From Metabacillus litoralis (lineage in GTDB: Bacteria; Bacillota; Bacilli; Bacillales; Bacillaceae): 64,000 nt of DNA. The position numbers and the translations under genes were made by a program. Below are positions 9,204 to 18,672 of the stretch, piece by piece. Within the stretch, counting starts at the first letter, position 1, and each line of letters opens with the position of its first letter. The stretch is taken from the NCBI RefSeq assembly GCF_020524045.1, contig NZ_JAIVKL010000002.1, positions 1 to 64,000 on the forward strand. The letters are read 5' to 3'. The notes under the pieces are model-generated. The model searched no databases, was not told the origin of the DNA, and saw only the letters and a list, made by a program, of their open reading frames with translations.

Positions 9204-10145
9204 ATGTTGTTTAAAAAGTTAAAACTACTTTTTATAACAAAGGATTGGTCTAGTGGAATCGAACGAAATAATTACTATCTCTCCCAATCGTTAAGTAAAC
9301 TTACTAAATTAACTATTTGGGAAGAATCAGGAAATATTCATGATATTCTGTCATCTCTTGATTTTATACCTGATTTTATTTTATTAAACGATTTACGACC
9401 AACTAGATGTCCTGAAATACAAGGGTTAAAAACATGTACTATTCCTGTAGGAATGATTATGCATGATTTACAATACAAAACTAGCTACAGAAAACAATTT
9501 ATTGAAGAAAATAAGATAAAACACCTATTTACTCATTATCGCGATACTTTTATAGATATGTTTCCGGAATATGAGGAGAGAATGATATGGTTTCCTCATT
9601 TTGTAAATATAGATGTTTTTCAGAATTATAACCAAGAAAAAGACATTGATTTTCTATTAATGGGTTCAACGTACCCACCGATCTATCCACTAAGAGCAGC
9701 TGTATTAAAAGGAATGAAGGATATGCCTAATTTCATTTATCATGAGCATCCAGGATATGATAAAGAAAAATATGATGAAGAAAATTACCTTGTTGGAAGT
9801 AGGTATGCAAAAGAGCTTAACCGCGCAAAAATATTTTTCACTTGCGACTCTATTTATAAATACCCCGTGATGAAATATTATGAAGTGCTCGCTTCCCATA
9901 GTCTTCTAATGGCCTCACATTCAAAAGAATTAGAAGATTTAGGGTTTATTCCTGGTATACACTTTGTTGAGATTAACGAAGAAAACTATAAAGAAAAAGC
10001 CATGTATTATCTAGAAAACTATCAAACAATCGGAAATGAAATCGCTAAAAACGGGTATGAAATGGTTCGTAAAAAACATTCTGTCAAAGCTAGGGCTACG
10101 TTCTTAGTTAAAACAATAAAATCAATTCTAAAAAATACTAAGTAA
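9204..10145 (+). CDS. CgeB-like glycosyltransferase
   Basis: GT-B-type transferase related to the YkvP/CgeB spore-maturation family. The diagnostic C-terminal block 'MKYYEVLASHSLLMAS' is followed by 'LGFIPGIHFVEI' and a helical tail. The N-terminal half is a Rossmann-like domain that lacks the usual glycine-rich loop. 313 aa; the start has AAGGAGAG nine bases upstream. It is the first gene of the plus arm, followed after 20 bp by a pyruvyl transferase. In B. subtilis CgeB affects the outer spore surface glycan, so a spore-surface role is a fair inference here. Confidence 0.82.
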   Translation: MLFKKLKLLFITKDWSSGIERNNYYLSQSLSKLTKLTIWEESGNIHDILSSLDFIPDFILLNDLRPTRCPEIQGLKTCTIPVGMIMHDLQYKTSYRKQFIEENKIKHLFTHYRDTFIDMFPEYEERMIWFPHFVNIDVFQNYNQEKDIDFLLMGSTYPPIYPLRAAVLKGMKDMPNFIYHEHPGYDKEKYDEENYLVGSRYAKELNRAKIFFTCDSIYKYPVMKYYEVLASHSLLMASHSKELEDLGFIPGIHFVEINEENYKEKAMYYLENYQTIGNEIAKNGYEMVRKKHSVKARATFLVKTIKSILKNTK

Positions 10146-10165
10146 TAAGGAGTTGAATATCCAAA

Positions 10166-11257
10166 TTGAAGGTATTATATATTGGCTACTTAGGATTTAA
10201 TAATGTCGGAGACGATGTCTGCTATGAATCATTTGTCCATTCTATAAATAAATGGTCAAACTCTGTTGAAAAAGTCATTGCATATGACATTAAGGAAAAT
10301 AAAGGAATAAAGCATTTACTTAGTAAGGAAACGATCAATGCTGTGGTTTTAGGAGGAGGATCACTGTTTCAAGGCGATCTTTTTTTAACACTTGCTGAAG
10401 AAGCAATCGAGCTTGGAATACCACTTTATAGTTATGGAACTGGAATCGACTATCTGACAGAGGAAACTGTATCTAAATATATTAATGGAGAGTACTATGA
10501 ACCATCCACTTTTTTTAATAATCGTAAAATAAATACAAATCGGATAAAAAATGTAGTTGAATCAATCAAATATACGGGAATAAGAGGTCCGTTAACCTAC
10601 AAATTTTTAGAAAGTTTAACACCAGTAAGATCTTCTGTTGAAGTGATTGGGGACTCAGGTTTTATTTATAGTCCTAATTTTGATCACTATATTATTAATA
10701 ATTATTTAAACTCGATACAAAACCCACTAATCGCCATTAACTGGGGAACGACATTTAACAAACTTTTTGGATATAATGAAGCTTTACTAGAAGATCAGCT
10801 TATTGAAAGTTGTTTCTACTTGCAATCTAAAGGATACCATATTGTCATTTATCCAATGTGGGATCAAGATATTGAATCTTGTTGGAATTTTTATCATCGT
10901 CTTAATAACAAAGATCATGTAACGATCATTCCTGAGGTATGTCATGCATCACAAATATACTCTTTTTTAAGCAAATGTCATTTTTCAATTAACTTAAAGC
11001 TGCACGCAAATATATTATCGGCAGCAGCTTATACTCCCTTCATCCAGTTTGCTTATCGTTCTAAAGGATTTGACTTTGCTTTATCAGTAAACCAAGAAGA
11101 CAATACCTTATTACCTACTACCTCAAATATACTTGAAACGATTAAAGAAAAAGAGGTGAATTTCAGCAGTGATCGTGAACGATACGCTAATTTGTTGAAG
11201 AAAGAAAAAGAGGTATACACCAACAAGCATAAAGCTTTTATAGAAAGATTTTTCTAG
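10166..11257 (+). CDS. Second polysaccharide pyruvyl transferase family protein, TTG start
   Basis: Shows 'YIGYLGFNNVGDD' at the N-terminus, 'VLGGGSLFQGD' near residue 70, 'YSYGTGID', and the C-terminal 'INLKLHANILSAAAYTPFI'. It begins with TTG at 10166 behind TAAGGAG; no in-frame ATG is near. 363 aa. The GDD start motif and the LKLHA block match the minus-strand paralogue at 7927, but the proteins are otherwise diverged, so each probably modifies a different sugar or position. It forms one operon with the CgeB-like gene. Confidence 0.87.
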   Translation: MKVLYIGYLGFNNVGDDVCYESFVHSINKWSNSVEKVIAYDIKENKGIKHLLSKETINAVVLGGGSLFQGDLFLTLAEEAIELGIPLYSYGTGIDYLTEETVSKYINGEYYEPSTFFNNRKINTNRIKNVVESIKYTGIRGPLTYKFLESLTPVRSSVEVIGDSGFIYSPNFDHYIINNYLNSIQNPLIAINWGTTFNKLFGYNEALLEDQLIESCFYLQSKGYHIVIYPMWDQDIESCWNFYHRLNNKDHVTIIPEVCHASQIYSFLSKCHFSINLKLHANILSAAAYTPFIQFAYRSKGFDFALSVNQEDNTLLPTTSNILETIKEKEVNFSSDRERYANLLKKEKEVYTNKHKAFIERFF

Positions 11258-11324
11258 GTGGATCGATAGATGGATTGGTGGTTGTGTCGTTTTTTGTCGA
11301 AAAACTAACATATCTTGAATTAGC

Positions 11325-11413
11325 GCAAATAAATCGTACAAATTAGCAAATATATTTATAAAAAAAGCAAATATAATGGAAAAAGAGCAAATAAAATAGT
11401 CAACATAGCAAAT
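11325..11413. repeat. Five GCAAAT motifs phased every 20-21 bp
   Basis: GCAAAT occurs at 11325, 11346, 11367, 11387 and 11408, i.e. steps of 21, 21, 20 and 21 bp, embedded in A/T-only spacers and mostly followed by A. Two helical turns separate each copy, so all motifs face the same side of the DNA. It sits in the 495-bp gap after the plus-strand glycan operon. The rest of that gap holds the 11440-11469 hairpin and the promoter region of the 11753 gene. Confidence 0.7.
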
Positions 11414-11439
11414 ATCCTGACCGAATAAATAATTTAAAG

Positions 11440-11469
11440 GGTGTAATCCTCATTAAATTAGATTACACC
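11440..11469. terminator. Hairpin, possible terminator of the CgeB-like/pyruvyl-transferase operon
   Basis: A perfect 9-bp inverted repeat, GGTGTAATC and GATTACACC, with a 12-nt loop. It has no strong T run on the plus strand, only a T-rich tail on the minus strand. A stable stem is certain; a terminator function is inferred from position. Confidence 0.5.
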
Positions 11470-11752
11470 TACTCTAAAATATTAAATTAGTTGTCAAAAA
11501 CATACTTATTGACATTAACATCAATGTTTTAATATGACCTATTCGGGAACTATTAATTATATCTACATATTTGAAACAGATGGTTACCACTTAAAAATAA
11601 TATTATGATAAAATTTACAAGCAATTAATAAAACAAAGTATGAATTATGTTCACAAAAAAAGTTCTTTTTAAAAATAACCTGACAAACATCTCTTGATAA
11701 AGGAGTTACGTTTTCAGGTAATAAATTATAGATAAAAACTGGAGGTTTTAAC

Positions 11753-12037
11753 ATGAACGAAAAAGTGGATTTAGTGGCACTAAGAGAAGTATCGAGAGAA
11801 GAGTTTCTTGATTTAGCTCAAAATGGGGCAAGAGAATTATTTGAACTTGAAAAATATAAAGTGTTTGATGCGTTAAAAGGTGAAGAACAAAATTACTTTG
11901 TCTACGAAATGGGAACACACAAATGTTTTTTAATTAATCAAGATACATGCTATCAATTGGTTACTTCATTCTATTGTGGTGGAAATAAACCATCCATTCT
12001 TGACGGTTTAAACAATATTGCATCTTCTTTAACATAA
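11753..12037 (+). CDS. Conserved-looking small cytosolic protein, 94 aa
   Basis: Not recognised. It has a strong GGAGG site 8-9 nt before the ATG and a good terminator after the stop, so it is a real monocistronic gene. The sequence is acidic, soluble and predicted helical at the N-terminus, with a hydrophobic beta-rich centre and three cysteines in the C-terminal half. No signal peptide. No function can be given. Confidence 0.7.
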   Translation: MNEKVDLVALREVSREEFLDLAQNGARELFELEKYKVFDALKGEEQNYFVYEMGTHKCFLINQDTCYQLVTSFYCGGNKPSILDGLNNIASSLT

Positions 12038-12072
12038 CAGAAATCGTCGATACTTAGAGAATATTAGTAATT

Positions 12073-12100
12073 AAGAGAACTCTTATATAGGGTTCTCTTT
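12073..12100 (+). terminator. Terminator of the 11753-12037 gene
   Basis: AAGAGAAC/GTTCTCTT 8-bp stem followed by a T-rich run, 35 bp after the stop. The remaining bases to 12316 show nothing clear. Confidence 0.75.
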
Positions 12101-12316
12101 CTCTTTATAAATCTCTTTTCCCCATTTTTCTATCCACCGAAAAATAGGACATATTTCTTCAGAATAATAGAAAATTTGTTGAACTAATTATGTATCTTAG
12201 ATTTTCGCAAAGAGTGACTAATTGTTTTTTGGATATATAAGCATTTGTCCCTGCTGATCAAATAAGCACGTTTGCTATTAGTTAACATACAAATATATAC
12301 TTCTAGTTACGATCAA

Positions 12317-13582
12317 TTAACTTACATTAGTAATAGTACTCTTTACTTCTTTCCGATTCTGTTTTATTCGATAAATAATAATTAATGATATAAAACCAAA
12401 TACACCATAAATGATTGATATTTTAAAAGGCTGTATATACTGCATAAGTGGTACAAATAAAAACGCACATAAACCACCTATATGTCCAATTACATCTAGA
12501 ATACTCAAGTATGTACTTCTATGTTCATCTGGAATTACATCAGCTGAGATTGTTTGTATTACTGGAGAATATATGATTTGACCAATTGACATAATAGCCA
12601 TAGCTATATATAAAATTGATGGTATTTCACCCATACTAAGAGCTATATATCCTATAAAAAACAACATTACACCAAATAATAGAGATATCATTTCATAGAC
12701 TTTCTTCAATAGATTAGTGATAACAAAAGTTAAAAAGAAAATAATAAGTGTATTTTCACTTCTTAAAAATCCTAAAATTGTATATCCCTCTGTTTCAAAT
12801 ATATTTACATAATGTACACTTAAATAATATGGTAATTGATTATTCATTAATGAAAGAATTAAAGTTAGCAAAACTAAGAATCGAAAAATAGGAGCTTTTA
12901 GCATATGCTGATAAACTTTAAGTTTATTACTATTAGGTTTTAATTGATTTTTTACACGGATATTATTTGTTTCCACTTTTCGCTTAATAAAATGATCCTG
13001 GATAAAAATTGCTATACAGATACATGATAAAATAGAACTACAACCTACTAAGAAAAATAATAAAGAAGAATACTGTTTAAATAAAAAACCTCCTAATATA
13101 CTTCCAAGTGCAAAAGACAAATTTGACACCCATAGAAGTACAACATAGACAGATTTACGATTTTTATTTGTTGTTTCATCAATGATATAAGCACTATAAG
13201 CTGGACCTGATAAGCCAGAAAAAAAGTAAATTAAGAGAAAACTAATAAAAATAATAGCGATAAGCATTTCAGTAAATACACTTGAGAAACAGGCTAGGAA
13301 AAAACCAATTCCAGTTCCTATTTCCCCTAATATAATCATTTTTTTCCTTCCATATTTGTCTCCTAGCTTTCCTCCTAGTAACCCTCCTAGTATTCCAGCT
13401 ATCCCTACACCTAAAACCATCAATGAAGCTTTGTTAATTCCAACCCGTTCAACAAAATATACAACAACATAAGGCATAACCGTTGCGTTAAAGAAGACAG
13501 ATATTAACAAAAGTACAATTCTTAACTTAATCATTTTACTAAATGAATGATAGTCTTTAAGAAAACCTAATTTACTCAGCAT
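12317..13582 (-). CDS. Major facilitator superfamily efflux transporter
   Basis: A 421-aa, 12-helix MFS protein. The loop between helices 2 and 3 has the MFS signature 'GGKLGDKYGRKK'. The start at 13582 is chosen because it lies one base after the TetR stop, giving translational coupling; a longer reading from 13660 would overlap the whole TetR end. It is probably a drug/proton antiporter repressed by the TetR protein encoded just upstream. Substrate unknown. Confidence 0.87.
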   Translation of the reverse strand: MLSKLGFLKDYHSFSKMIKLRIVLLLISVFFNATVMPYVVVYFVERVGINKASLMVLGVGIAGILGGLLGGKLGDKYGRKKMIILGEIGTGIGFFLACFSSVFTEMLIAIIFISFLLIYFFSGLSGPAYSAYIIDETTNKNRKSVYVVLLWVSNLSFALGSILGGFLFKQYSSLLFFLVGCSSILSCICIAIFIQDHFIKRKVETNNIRVKNQLKPNSNKLKVYQHMLKAPIFRFLVLLTLILSLMNNQLPYYLSVHYVNIFETEGYTILGFLRSENTLIIFFLTFVITNLLKKVYEMISLLFGVMLFFIGYIALSMGEIPSILYIAMAIMSIGQIIYSPVIQTISADVIPDEHRSTYLSILDVIGHIGGLCAFLFVPLMQYIQPFKISIIYGVFGFISLIIIYRIKQNRKEVKSTITNVS

Positions 13583-13583
13583 C

Positions 13584-14180
13584 TTATAAAATTGGTCCGA
13601 ACATTCTAATAGCGATTGAAATGAATTCGTGCTGCTCCTCTTCACTTGGATTATTGGCATATGAAAGGATTGTACCGAAAAGAAAATTAATATAAGCTAC
13701 CGATAACCTCTCTGCATCTCCATCTATAAGCTGTCCTACCTCCTGACCGTACTTAATAAATTTTTTTATATCATTTTGAATTAGTTCTGTGTGTTGAGTA
13801 ATCACTTTAAATTCATTTGGAAAACGTTCATGCTGGGCGATAACTTGAACGATTAATCTCAGATAAACCTTCATGTTAGAAAATAATATGAAATGTTGCT
13901 TAATCATTTCCTTTAATTGATCAATAATTGAAGTTGGATGTTTATTAAAATTCAAAAAGATATCTACAAACTCTTCTAAAGGTTGTTCAATACAAATAGC
14001 AAATAATGACTCCTTATTACCGTAATAAGATGCAACACTTCCAAAGCTCACATTTGCTTTTTTAGATATATCAGACATAGTTGTTGCTTCATAACTTTTC
14101 ATACTAAACAATTCAGTTGCTACATGAAGTACTTCTCTTTTTTTCATTTCTAATGTTCTTTTATTTTCACTATTTATCAT
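13584..14180 (-). CDS. TetR-family transcriptional repressor
   Basis: 198 aa. The start at 14180 is preceded by GGAG at 9 nt; the in-frame GTG at 14195 lies within the ribosome binding site. The N-terminal helix-turn-helix reads 'TTMSDISKKANVSFGSVASYYGNKESLF', typical of TetR. The C-terminal ligand domain is diverged. It is co-transcribed with the MFS gene and most likely autoregulates both through the palindrome at 14216-14235. Confidence 0.9.
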   Translation of the reverse strand: MINSENKRTLEMKKREVLHVATELFSMKSYEATTMSDISKKANVSFGSVASYYGNKESLFAICIEQPLEEFVDIFLNFNKHPTSIIDQLKEMIKQHFILFSNMKVYLRLIVQVIAQHERFPNEFKVITQHTELIQNDIKKFIKYGQEVGQLIDGDAERLSVAYINFLFGTILSYANNPSEEEQHEFISIAIRMFGPIL

Positions 14181-14215
14181 TAATATCCACTCCACATTCT
14201 ATATACAATTCTAAA

Positions 14216-14235
14216 ATGATTGATTAATCAATCAT
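14216..14235. promoter_or_regulatory. Perfect 20-bp palindromic operator upstream of the TetR gene
   Basis: ATGATTGATT directly abuts its exact reverse complement AATCAATCAT, 36 bp before the TetR start codon. This is the expected size and place for a TetR-dimer operator. The rest of the region to 14481 is AT-rich and must hold both divergent promoters. Confidence 0.7.
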
Positions 14236-14481
14236 AATATTATAACAATAATCCAATCGGAAATTTTTGTAAATACTTTCTGTTTATTCTCTTAGTAAAT
14301 TCTTTAACTAGTCAGATACTATTCTTAAATATGTTAACCAAGTAATTATCATAGAACTAAAAATTTTCGATACTTTTTGTGATCGCTTAATACTTTATGA
14401 AACCTATGAATTACTTCAAACGTATAAATAAGTACGGTCAAAAATTATAACTAAGCAATTTTCAAAAAGGTGGTAATTAGT

Positions 14482-14805
14482 GTGATCGGAGCACTTGTAA
14501 ATTTTATTATCCTTATTCCATTTTTAATTTTCGCTGTAATCCTATCAAAAGGTAAAGGTGCATTCCTACTTGCAGGTTATAATACAATGTCTGAAAGTGA
14601 AAAGGCTGAGTATGACGAAGTAGCATTATGCAAATTTATGGGGAAAATTATGTTTGGTGTTAGCTTTTGTATCCTATTATTTGCATTCAGCGATATAGTG
14701 GAAAACCAGGTTTTATTTATGATTGCTCTTATTTTACTAATCTCTATTATCATATTTGCGTTAATATACACAAATACAAAAAACAGATTTAAAAAGAACG
14801 GATAA
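14482..14805 (+). CDS. DUF3784-type small membrane protein
   Basis: 107 aa, starting at the GTG at 14482 behind AAGGTGG; the earlier in-frame GTG at 14470 overlaps that site. It has three hydrophobic helices. The loop 'GKGAFLLAGYNTMS' followed by 'EYDEVALCKFMGK' is characteristic of DUF3784 proteins. Function unknown. It is divergent from the TetR-MFS pair. Confidence 0.8.
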   Translation: MIGALVNFIILIPFLIFAVILSKGKGAFLLAGYNTMSESEKAEYDEVALCKFMGKIMFGVSFCILLFAFSDIVENQVLFMIALILLISIIIFALIYTNTKNRFKKNG

Positions 14806-14865
14806 AAATAAAGAGGACTTCTGATCATGAAGTCTTTGGCTAATATAAGGTATTTGCTTATCCCT

Positions 14866-15247
14866 TTATATGATAAATTCAAAGCCTGTAGCTTCTTTAA
14901 AAGGTGCTTTAAATTCTTTAAAAATAAATTTTATTTCTGAAGAATCATCTGGTACAGATGGTGTGACAATAAAAGGATATGATGTATCACCTACAGAGCC
15001 TCCACCTCCCTCGTTTTGACAGTCGTATTCAGTTCCTTTTCCGTCATCTACTTCTAAACCAAACCAAGTTTGATCACGTTCTCGAAAATCCCAATTAATT
15101 TCATCAGTATCTTCTCTATCAATGCTGAAATGAACAATACTAGCATTATTATATTGGCGAATAAAAGTTACTGAATAAAATAACTCATCTCTTTCAAAAG
15201 ACCTTAAGATTGGGATATTTTTAACAAAGCCTTGGTAAACGTTTCAT
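14866..15247 (-). pseudogene. Small gene broken by a frameshift near its start
   Basis: An AGGAGG site and ATG at 15247 open a frame that stops after eight codons. One frame over there is an open stretch of about 118 codons ending at a TAA at 14868. It contains a glycine-rich 'NEGGGGSVGD' and no internal ATG, GTG or TTG at all. The simplest reading is one gene with a one- or two-base lesion within about 20 bp of the start. The product would have been soluble and acidic; I do not recognise the family. Confidence 0.6.
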
Positions 15248-15544
15248 TTTAGTGCCTCCTGAATTAAGTGAGTCACTTTACATTAACACAAAATGGAAAA
15301 TATAAGAAATACAATTGTAGAAGACATTAATCTGACATTTAATAAGCTTTGGTTTACAAAAACTCAGTATGACTTTATTTTCATCTTAATAGATAAACTG
15401 AGCATCAAATTTATCTACATACCAATGTTGTTCTACCTCTCATCCTTCTTGTATTTGAGAAAAGCTAACTCTCCTTTCAAGTAAGTAGAAAGAACACATT
15501 TTTCATAGATAACATAGATACTTAAATTTTTTTCTTTAACCGAT

Positions 15545-16084
15545 TCATTTCATGATAATTTCTATATCTTCAACTGTAGGTTCTTCGTCAGTGTAGGCAA
15601 TCCAATACATATACTGCATAGAAAAATCTTCTGTGTATTCTTCTACGTACGTTACTGCTTTAGCTCTCTCTCCAAGTACTTTAACTCCTTTTACATTCGA
15701 TTCTTGTGGTTGTTTATCTGATAAAATTAATGTTACAGATGGACCATCCTTCCTTCCAAATATCATTCCACCAACCTCTTGAGCTGTCATTGACATTGTT
15801 ATATCATCTGGACCAGCAACCCATTCTAATCTTTTATTATTACTCTTTAAGATCACTAGATCTGGATTATGATTATTACTATTAATATGGTTATTTTTAA
15901 AAATGACATATATAAAATGATCTTTAATGTCATAATCAATAATTTCTTTATCTTCTAATTTATTTTCTACCATAACCCTGCTGATTTGTTCTTCTAAAGA
16001 CAGTCTTTTTGTAGGTTCAACATCATACTTCGAACAACCGATCAACATAATCATCATGATAATAGCTGAAAATAACGTTTTCAT
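15545..16084 (-). CDS. Putative lipoprotein, 179 aa
   Basis: The start at 16084 has GGGAGAAG at good spacing; the longer reading has none. Residues 1-18 are a lipoprotein signal with lipobox LIGC, so the mature protein should be anchored on the outer face of the membrane. The rest is a mixed alpha/beta soluble domain without cysteines. Family not recognised. It is divergent from the clostripain-like lipoprotein gene 210 bp away and may share its control region. Confidence 0.75.
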   Translation of the reverse strand: MKTLFSAIIMMIMLIGCSKYDVEPTKRLSLEEQISRVMVENKLEDKEIIDYDIKDHFIYVIFKNNHINSNNHNPDLVILKSNNKRLEWVAGPDDITMSMTAQEVGGMIFGRKDGPSVTLILSDKQPQESNVKGVKVLGERAKAVTYVEEYTEDFSMQYMYWIAYTDEEPTVEDIEIIMK

Positions 16085-16292
16085 AATATCACTTCTCCCT
16101 TTATTCAAGATCTTCTGTTTTAACATTAATCAATTGATTTTCCTAATTTTAACATAACACTTTATGTTACTGTCGCTGTAAATAAGACTCCCCCCCTTGA
16201 AACCCTCATAACGTGTGAAAAAACTTTCCCTCATTGCACAAAAAAATGATAAAATCTTCTTGTTTCTTATAAAACATAAGTAGGTGGACATA

Positions 16293-18257
16293 ATGGGTTG
16301 GAATAGATCCAAGATTGGTTTGTTATGGACTAGTATTCTAGTACTCTTCGTTTTAGTTGGCTGTATAGATGAAGAGGTAACAACGGACGAACAAGACGAA
16401 AAGAAGATAAGTGAGGTAGAAAACAAATTAGACACAAGCAGTGATCCAATTAGAGCGGAACAAGCCGAGTACACATTTATGGTGTTTTTAAATGGCACAG
16501 ATTTAGAAAGCACCGTCGATGAAGAAACCAATGAAATGTATGGTGCTGGTTCCTCTGATTTAGATGAAATGATGAAAATCGGCTCAAGTCCTGATTTGAA
16601 CGTGATTGTTCAAACCGGTGGAACAAAGCAGTGGTTGAACGAAGAAATTGACCCCTCACAAAATCAAGTATGGCAAGTGGAAGAAGGACATTTAACAAAT
16701 TTAGCTGACCTTGGAAATCAGAATATCGGAAAGCCTGAAACTTTAACGAATTTTATCGTTTGGACAATCCATAATTTCCCTGCTGAAAAATATGTATTGG
16801 ATCTTTGGAACCATGGTGGAGGACCTCTTGGCGGATATGGTGTGGATGAAGTAAATGACTTAGACAATTTAACATTAAAAGAATTACATACAGCTTTACA
16901 AGATGCTTATGACCAAACTGGAGTGATATTTGAAGTTATTGGTTTTGATGCATGTCTTATGGCCTCTTTAGAAATTGCGCACACCGTTAGTCCTTTTGGG
17001 AAATATTTAGTGGCTTCTGAAGAATTAGAACCTGGGCATGGCTGGAATTATACACCTATTTTAGACGAATTAACTAATAATCCTTCTATGGATGGAGCTG
17101 CGCTTGGAAAAGTCATTGCAGACGGATTTTACAAGCAAGCAAAAGAGCAAGATACAGATGCTACCGTTACCTTATCAGTAACCGATTTATCAAAAGTGAA
17201 GCACGTTTTGAATGCACTTGATGATCTTATGGAAGTAGCAACTCCTGATTTACAAACTCCTTCCGAACGAAATATGATTTCAGGAAGTCTTAGCAAAGCG
17301 GAAAGTTACGGAGGAGGCAGTACCAATGAAGGATATTCAGACTTGTTTGATTTAGGACATTTTGCAAAAAATCTGACGAGTGAATATCCTGAAGCCGAAC
17401 TTGTTTTATCTGCAATAAAGTCAGCGGTTGTTTATAAAATAAACGGAGACACTCGTCAATATGGTGAAGGTTTATCTATTTATTTTCCTTATAAAGATAA
17501 AAAGAACTTCTCTGATAATCTATCAACTTATTTAGAATTTGATTTTTCTGATGATTATGGTGATTTTATCCAAGAATACACAACTGTATCAGGTAGTGAA
17601 ACTAACACGATTAACATTACAGATGTTTCTGCAGAAGATGATGATGTGTTTACCGTACAATTTAGTGAAAATGAATACGAAAACATTGAACATATTTATA
17701 GTACGTTAGGATACTATATTGATGAAGATGAGACAGAGATTCTTCATTTAGGGATGGATAATAACGTTATTTACGATCCCAACACAGGTATTGTTAAGGA
17801 TAATTTCACAGGATATTGGACTGGCTTAAATGGTCAACTTGTTTCTCTTAATGTTAAGGAAGAGACAGACGCATACAACCGTTATTCGATACCTGTTGTC
17901 TTAAATGGACAAGACGTAAATATTATCGCATCTTGGTTTTGGGATGACAGTAAAGAGCCAGGTGGATATTATAAAATTCACGGAGCTTGGAGAGGCTTAC
18001 TTCCCGAATCGAATATGCCAGATAAAAACCTCATATCCATTAAGCCAGGAGATGAAATTATTCCCCTCTTTGAATATACAAACGAAGAAACCGATGAAGA
18101 AGGACTTATGGAGGGTGATGCCTTCATAGTTGAAAACGAACTCATTCTTGAAGATGTGGAAGTTCCAACGGGGGCTTATGTTTACCAGTTTTATATAACC
18201 GATTATGCACAAAACGAATTATATACTGAACCGTTTATCATTGATTTAGAGGAATAA
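16293..18257 (+). CDS. Clostripain-family (C11) cysteine peptidase lipoprotein
   Basis: A 654-aa lipoprotein: signal peptide with lipobox LVGC, then an acidic linker and a peptidase C11 domain. The catalytic pair is visible as His in 'LWNHGGG' (about residue 174) and Cys in 'GFDACLM' (about 221), each after a hydrophobic strand as in clostripain and gingipain-like folds. The C-terminal 230 residues are a beta-rich region. The start ATG is behind TAGGTGG. It probably cleaves after basic residues at the cell surface, but specificity and target are not evident. Terminated by a strong hairpin. Confidence 0.87.
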   Translation: MGWNRSKIGLLWTSILVLFVLVGCIDEEVTTDEQDEKKISEVENKLDTSSDPIRAEQAEYTFMVFLNGTDLESTVDEETNEMYGAGSSDLDEMMKIGSSPDLNVIVQTGGTKQWLNEEIDPSQNQVWQVEEGHLTNLADLGNQNIGKPETLTNFIVWTIHNFPAEKYVLDLWNHGGGPLGGYGVDEVNDLDNLTLKELHTALQDAYDQTGVIFEVIGFDACLMASLEIAHTVSPFGKYLVASEELEPGHGWNYTPILDELTNNPSMDGAALGKVIADGFYKQAKEQDTDATVTLSVTDLSKVKHVLNALDDLMEVATPDLQTPSERNMISGSLSKAESYGGGSTNEGYSDLFDLGHFAKNLTSEYPEAELVLSAIKSAVVYKINGDTRQYGEGLSIYFPYKDKKNFSDNLSTYLEFDFSDDYGDFIQEYTTVSGSETNTINITDVSAEDDDVFTVQFSENEYENIEHIYSTLGYYIDEDETEILHLGMDNNVIYDPNTGIVKDNFTGYWTGLNGQLVSLNVKEETDAYNRYSIPVVLNGQDVNIIASWFWDDSKEPGGYYKIHGAWRGLLPESNMPDKNLISIKPGDEIIPLFEYTNEETDEEGLMEGDAFIVENELILEDVEVPTGAYVYQFYITDYAQNELYTEPFIIDLEE

Positions 18258-18277
18258 TAGATCCAGGTATAAAATGT

Positions 18278-18326
18278 ACCCTATAAGTAGACATTGAATT
18301 CTGTCTGACTTTAGGGTAATTTTTTA
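18278..18326 (+). terminator. Terminator of the C11 peptidase gene
   Basis: A near-perfect 16-bp stem (ACCCTATAAGT-AGACA pairing with TGTCTGACTTTAGGGT) is followed by TTTTTT. From here to the next gene at 18673 I see nothing but AT-rich promoter-like DNA. Confidence 0.8.
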
Positions 18327-18672
18327 TGTAATCCAGATATAGACCATTGTAGGAATAATGAGTAATAAGATAGTTACAGAGATAAATCAACAATATTTTT
18401 GAATTTTCCAACGAAATTCCCCTTTCCTCTGCCTACCCCTACGATCTCCATCAAATGACAATAACGAATGACTATGATCCATTTTCTTTTAAAACAATTA
18501 ACACATAACAAACGCATATTTTGTTCATACTCTACTTCCTTTAGCATAGAAAAACAAGCTTAACTAACTCAATTTTTTTCACTAAATTTTAAAAATTAAC
18601 ATGTATAAATTTTTTAAGCATGCTACATTCGAAACGTACTAAACAAATAAAGATTAGAAAGGTAGGAAAATT

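Noticed and set aside
15293-15484. 63-codon plus-strand open frame
   Set aside because: No ribosome binding site before the ATG, low-complexity AT-rich composition, and it faces the intact minus-strand lipoprotein. Treated as chance.
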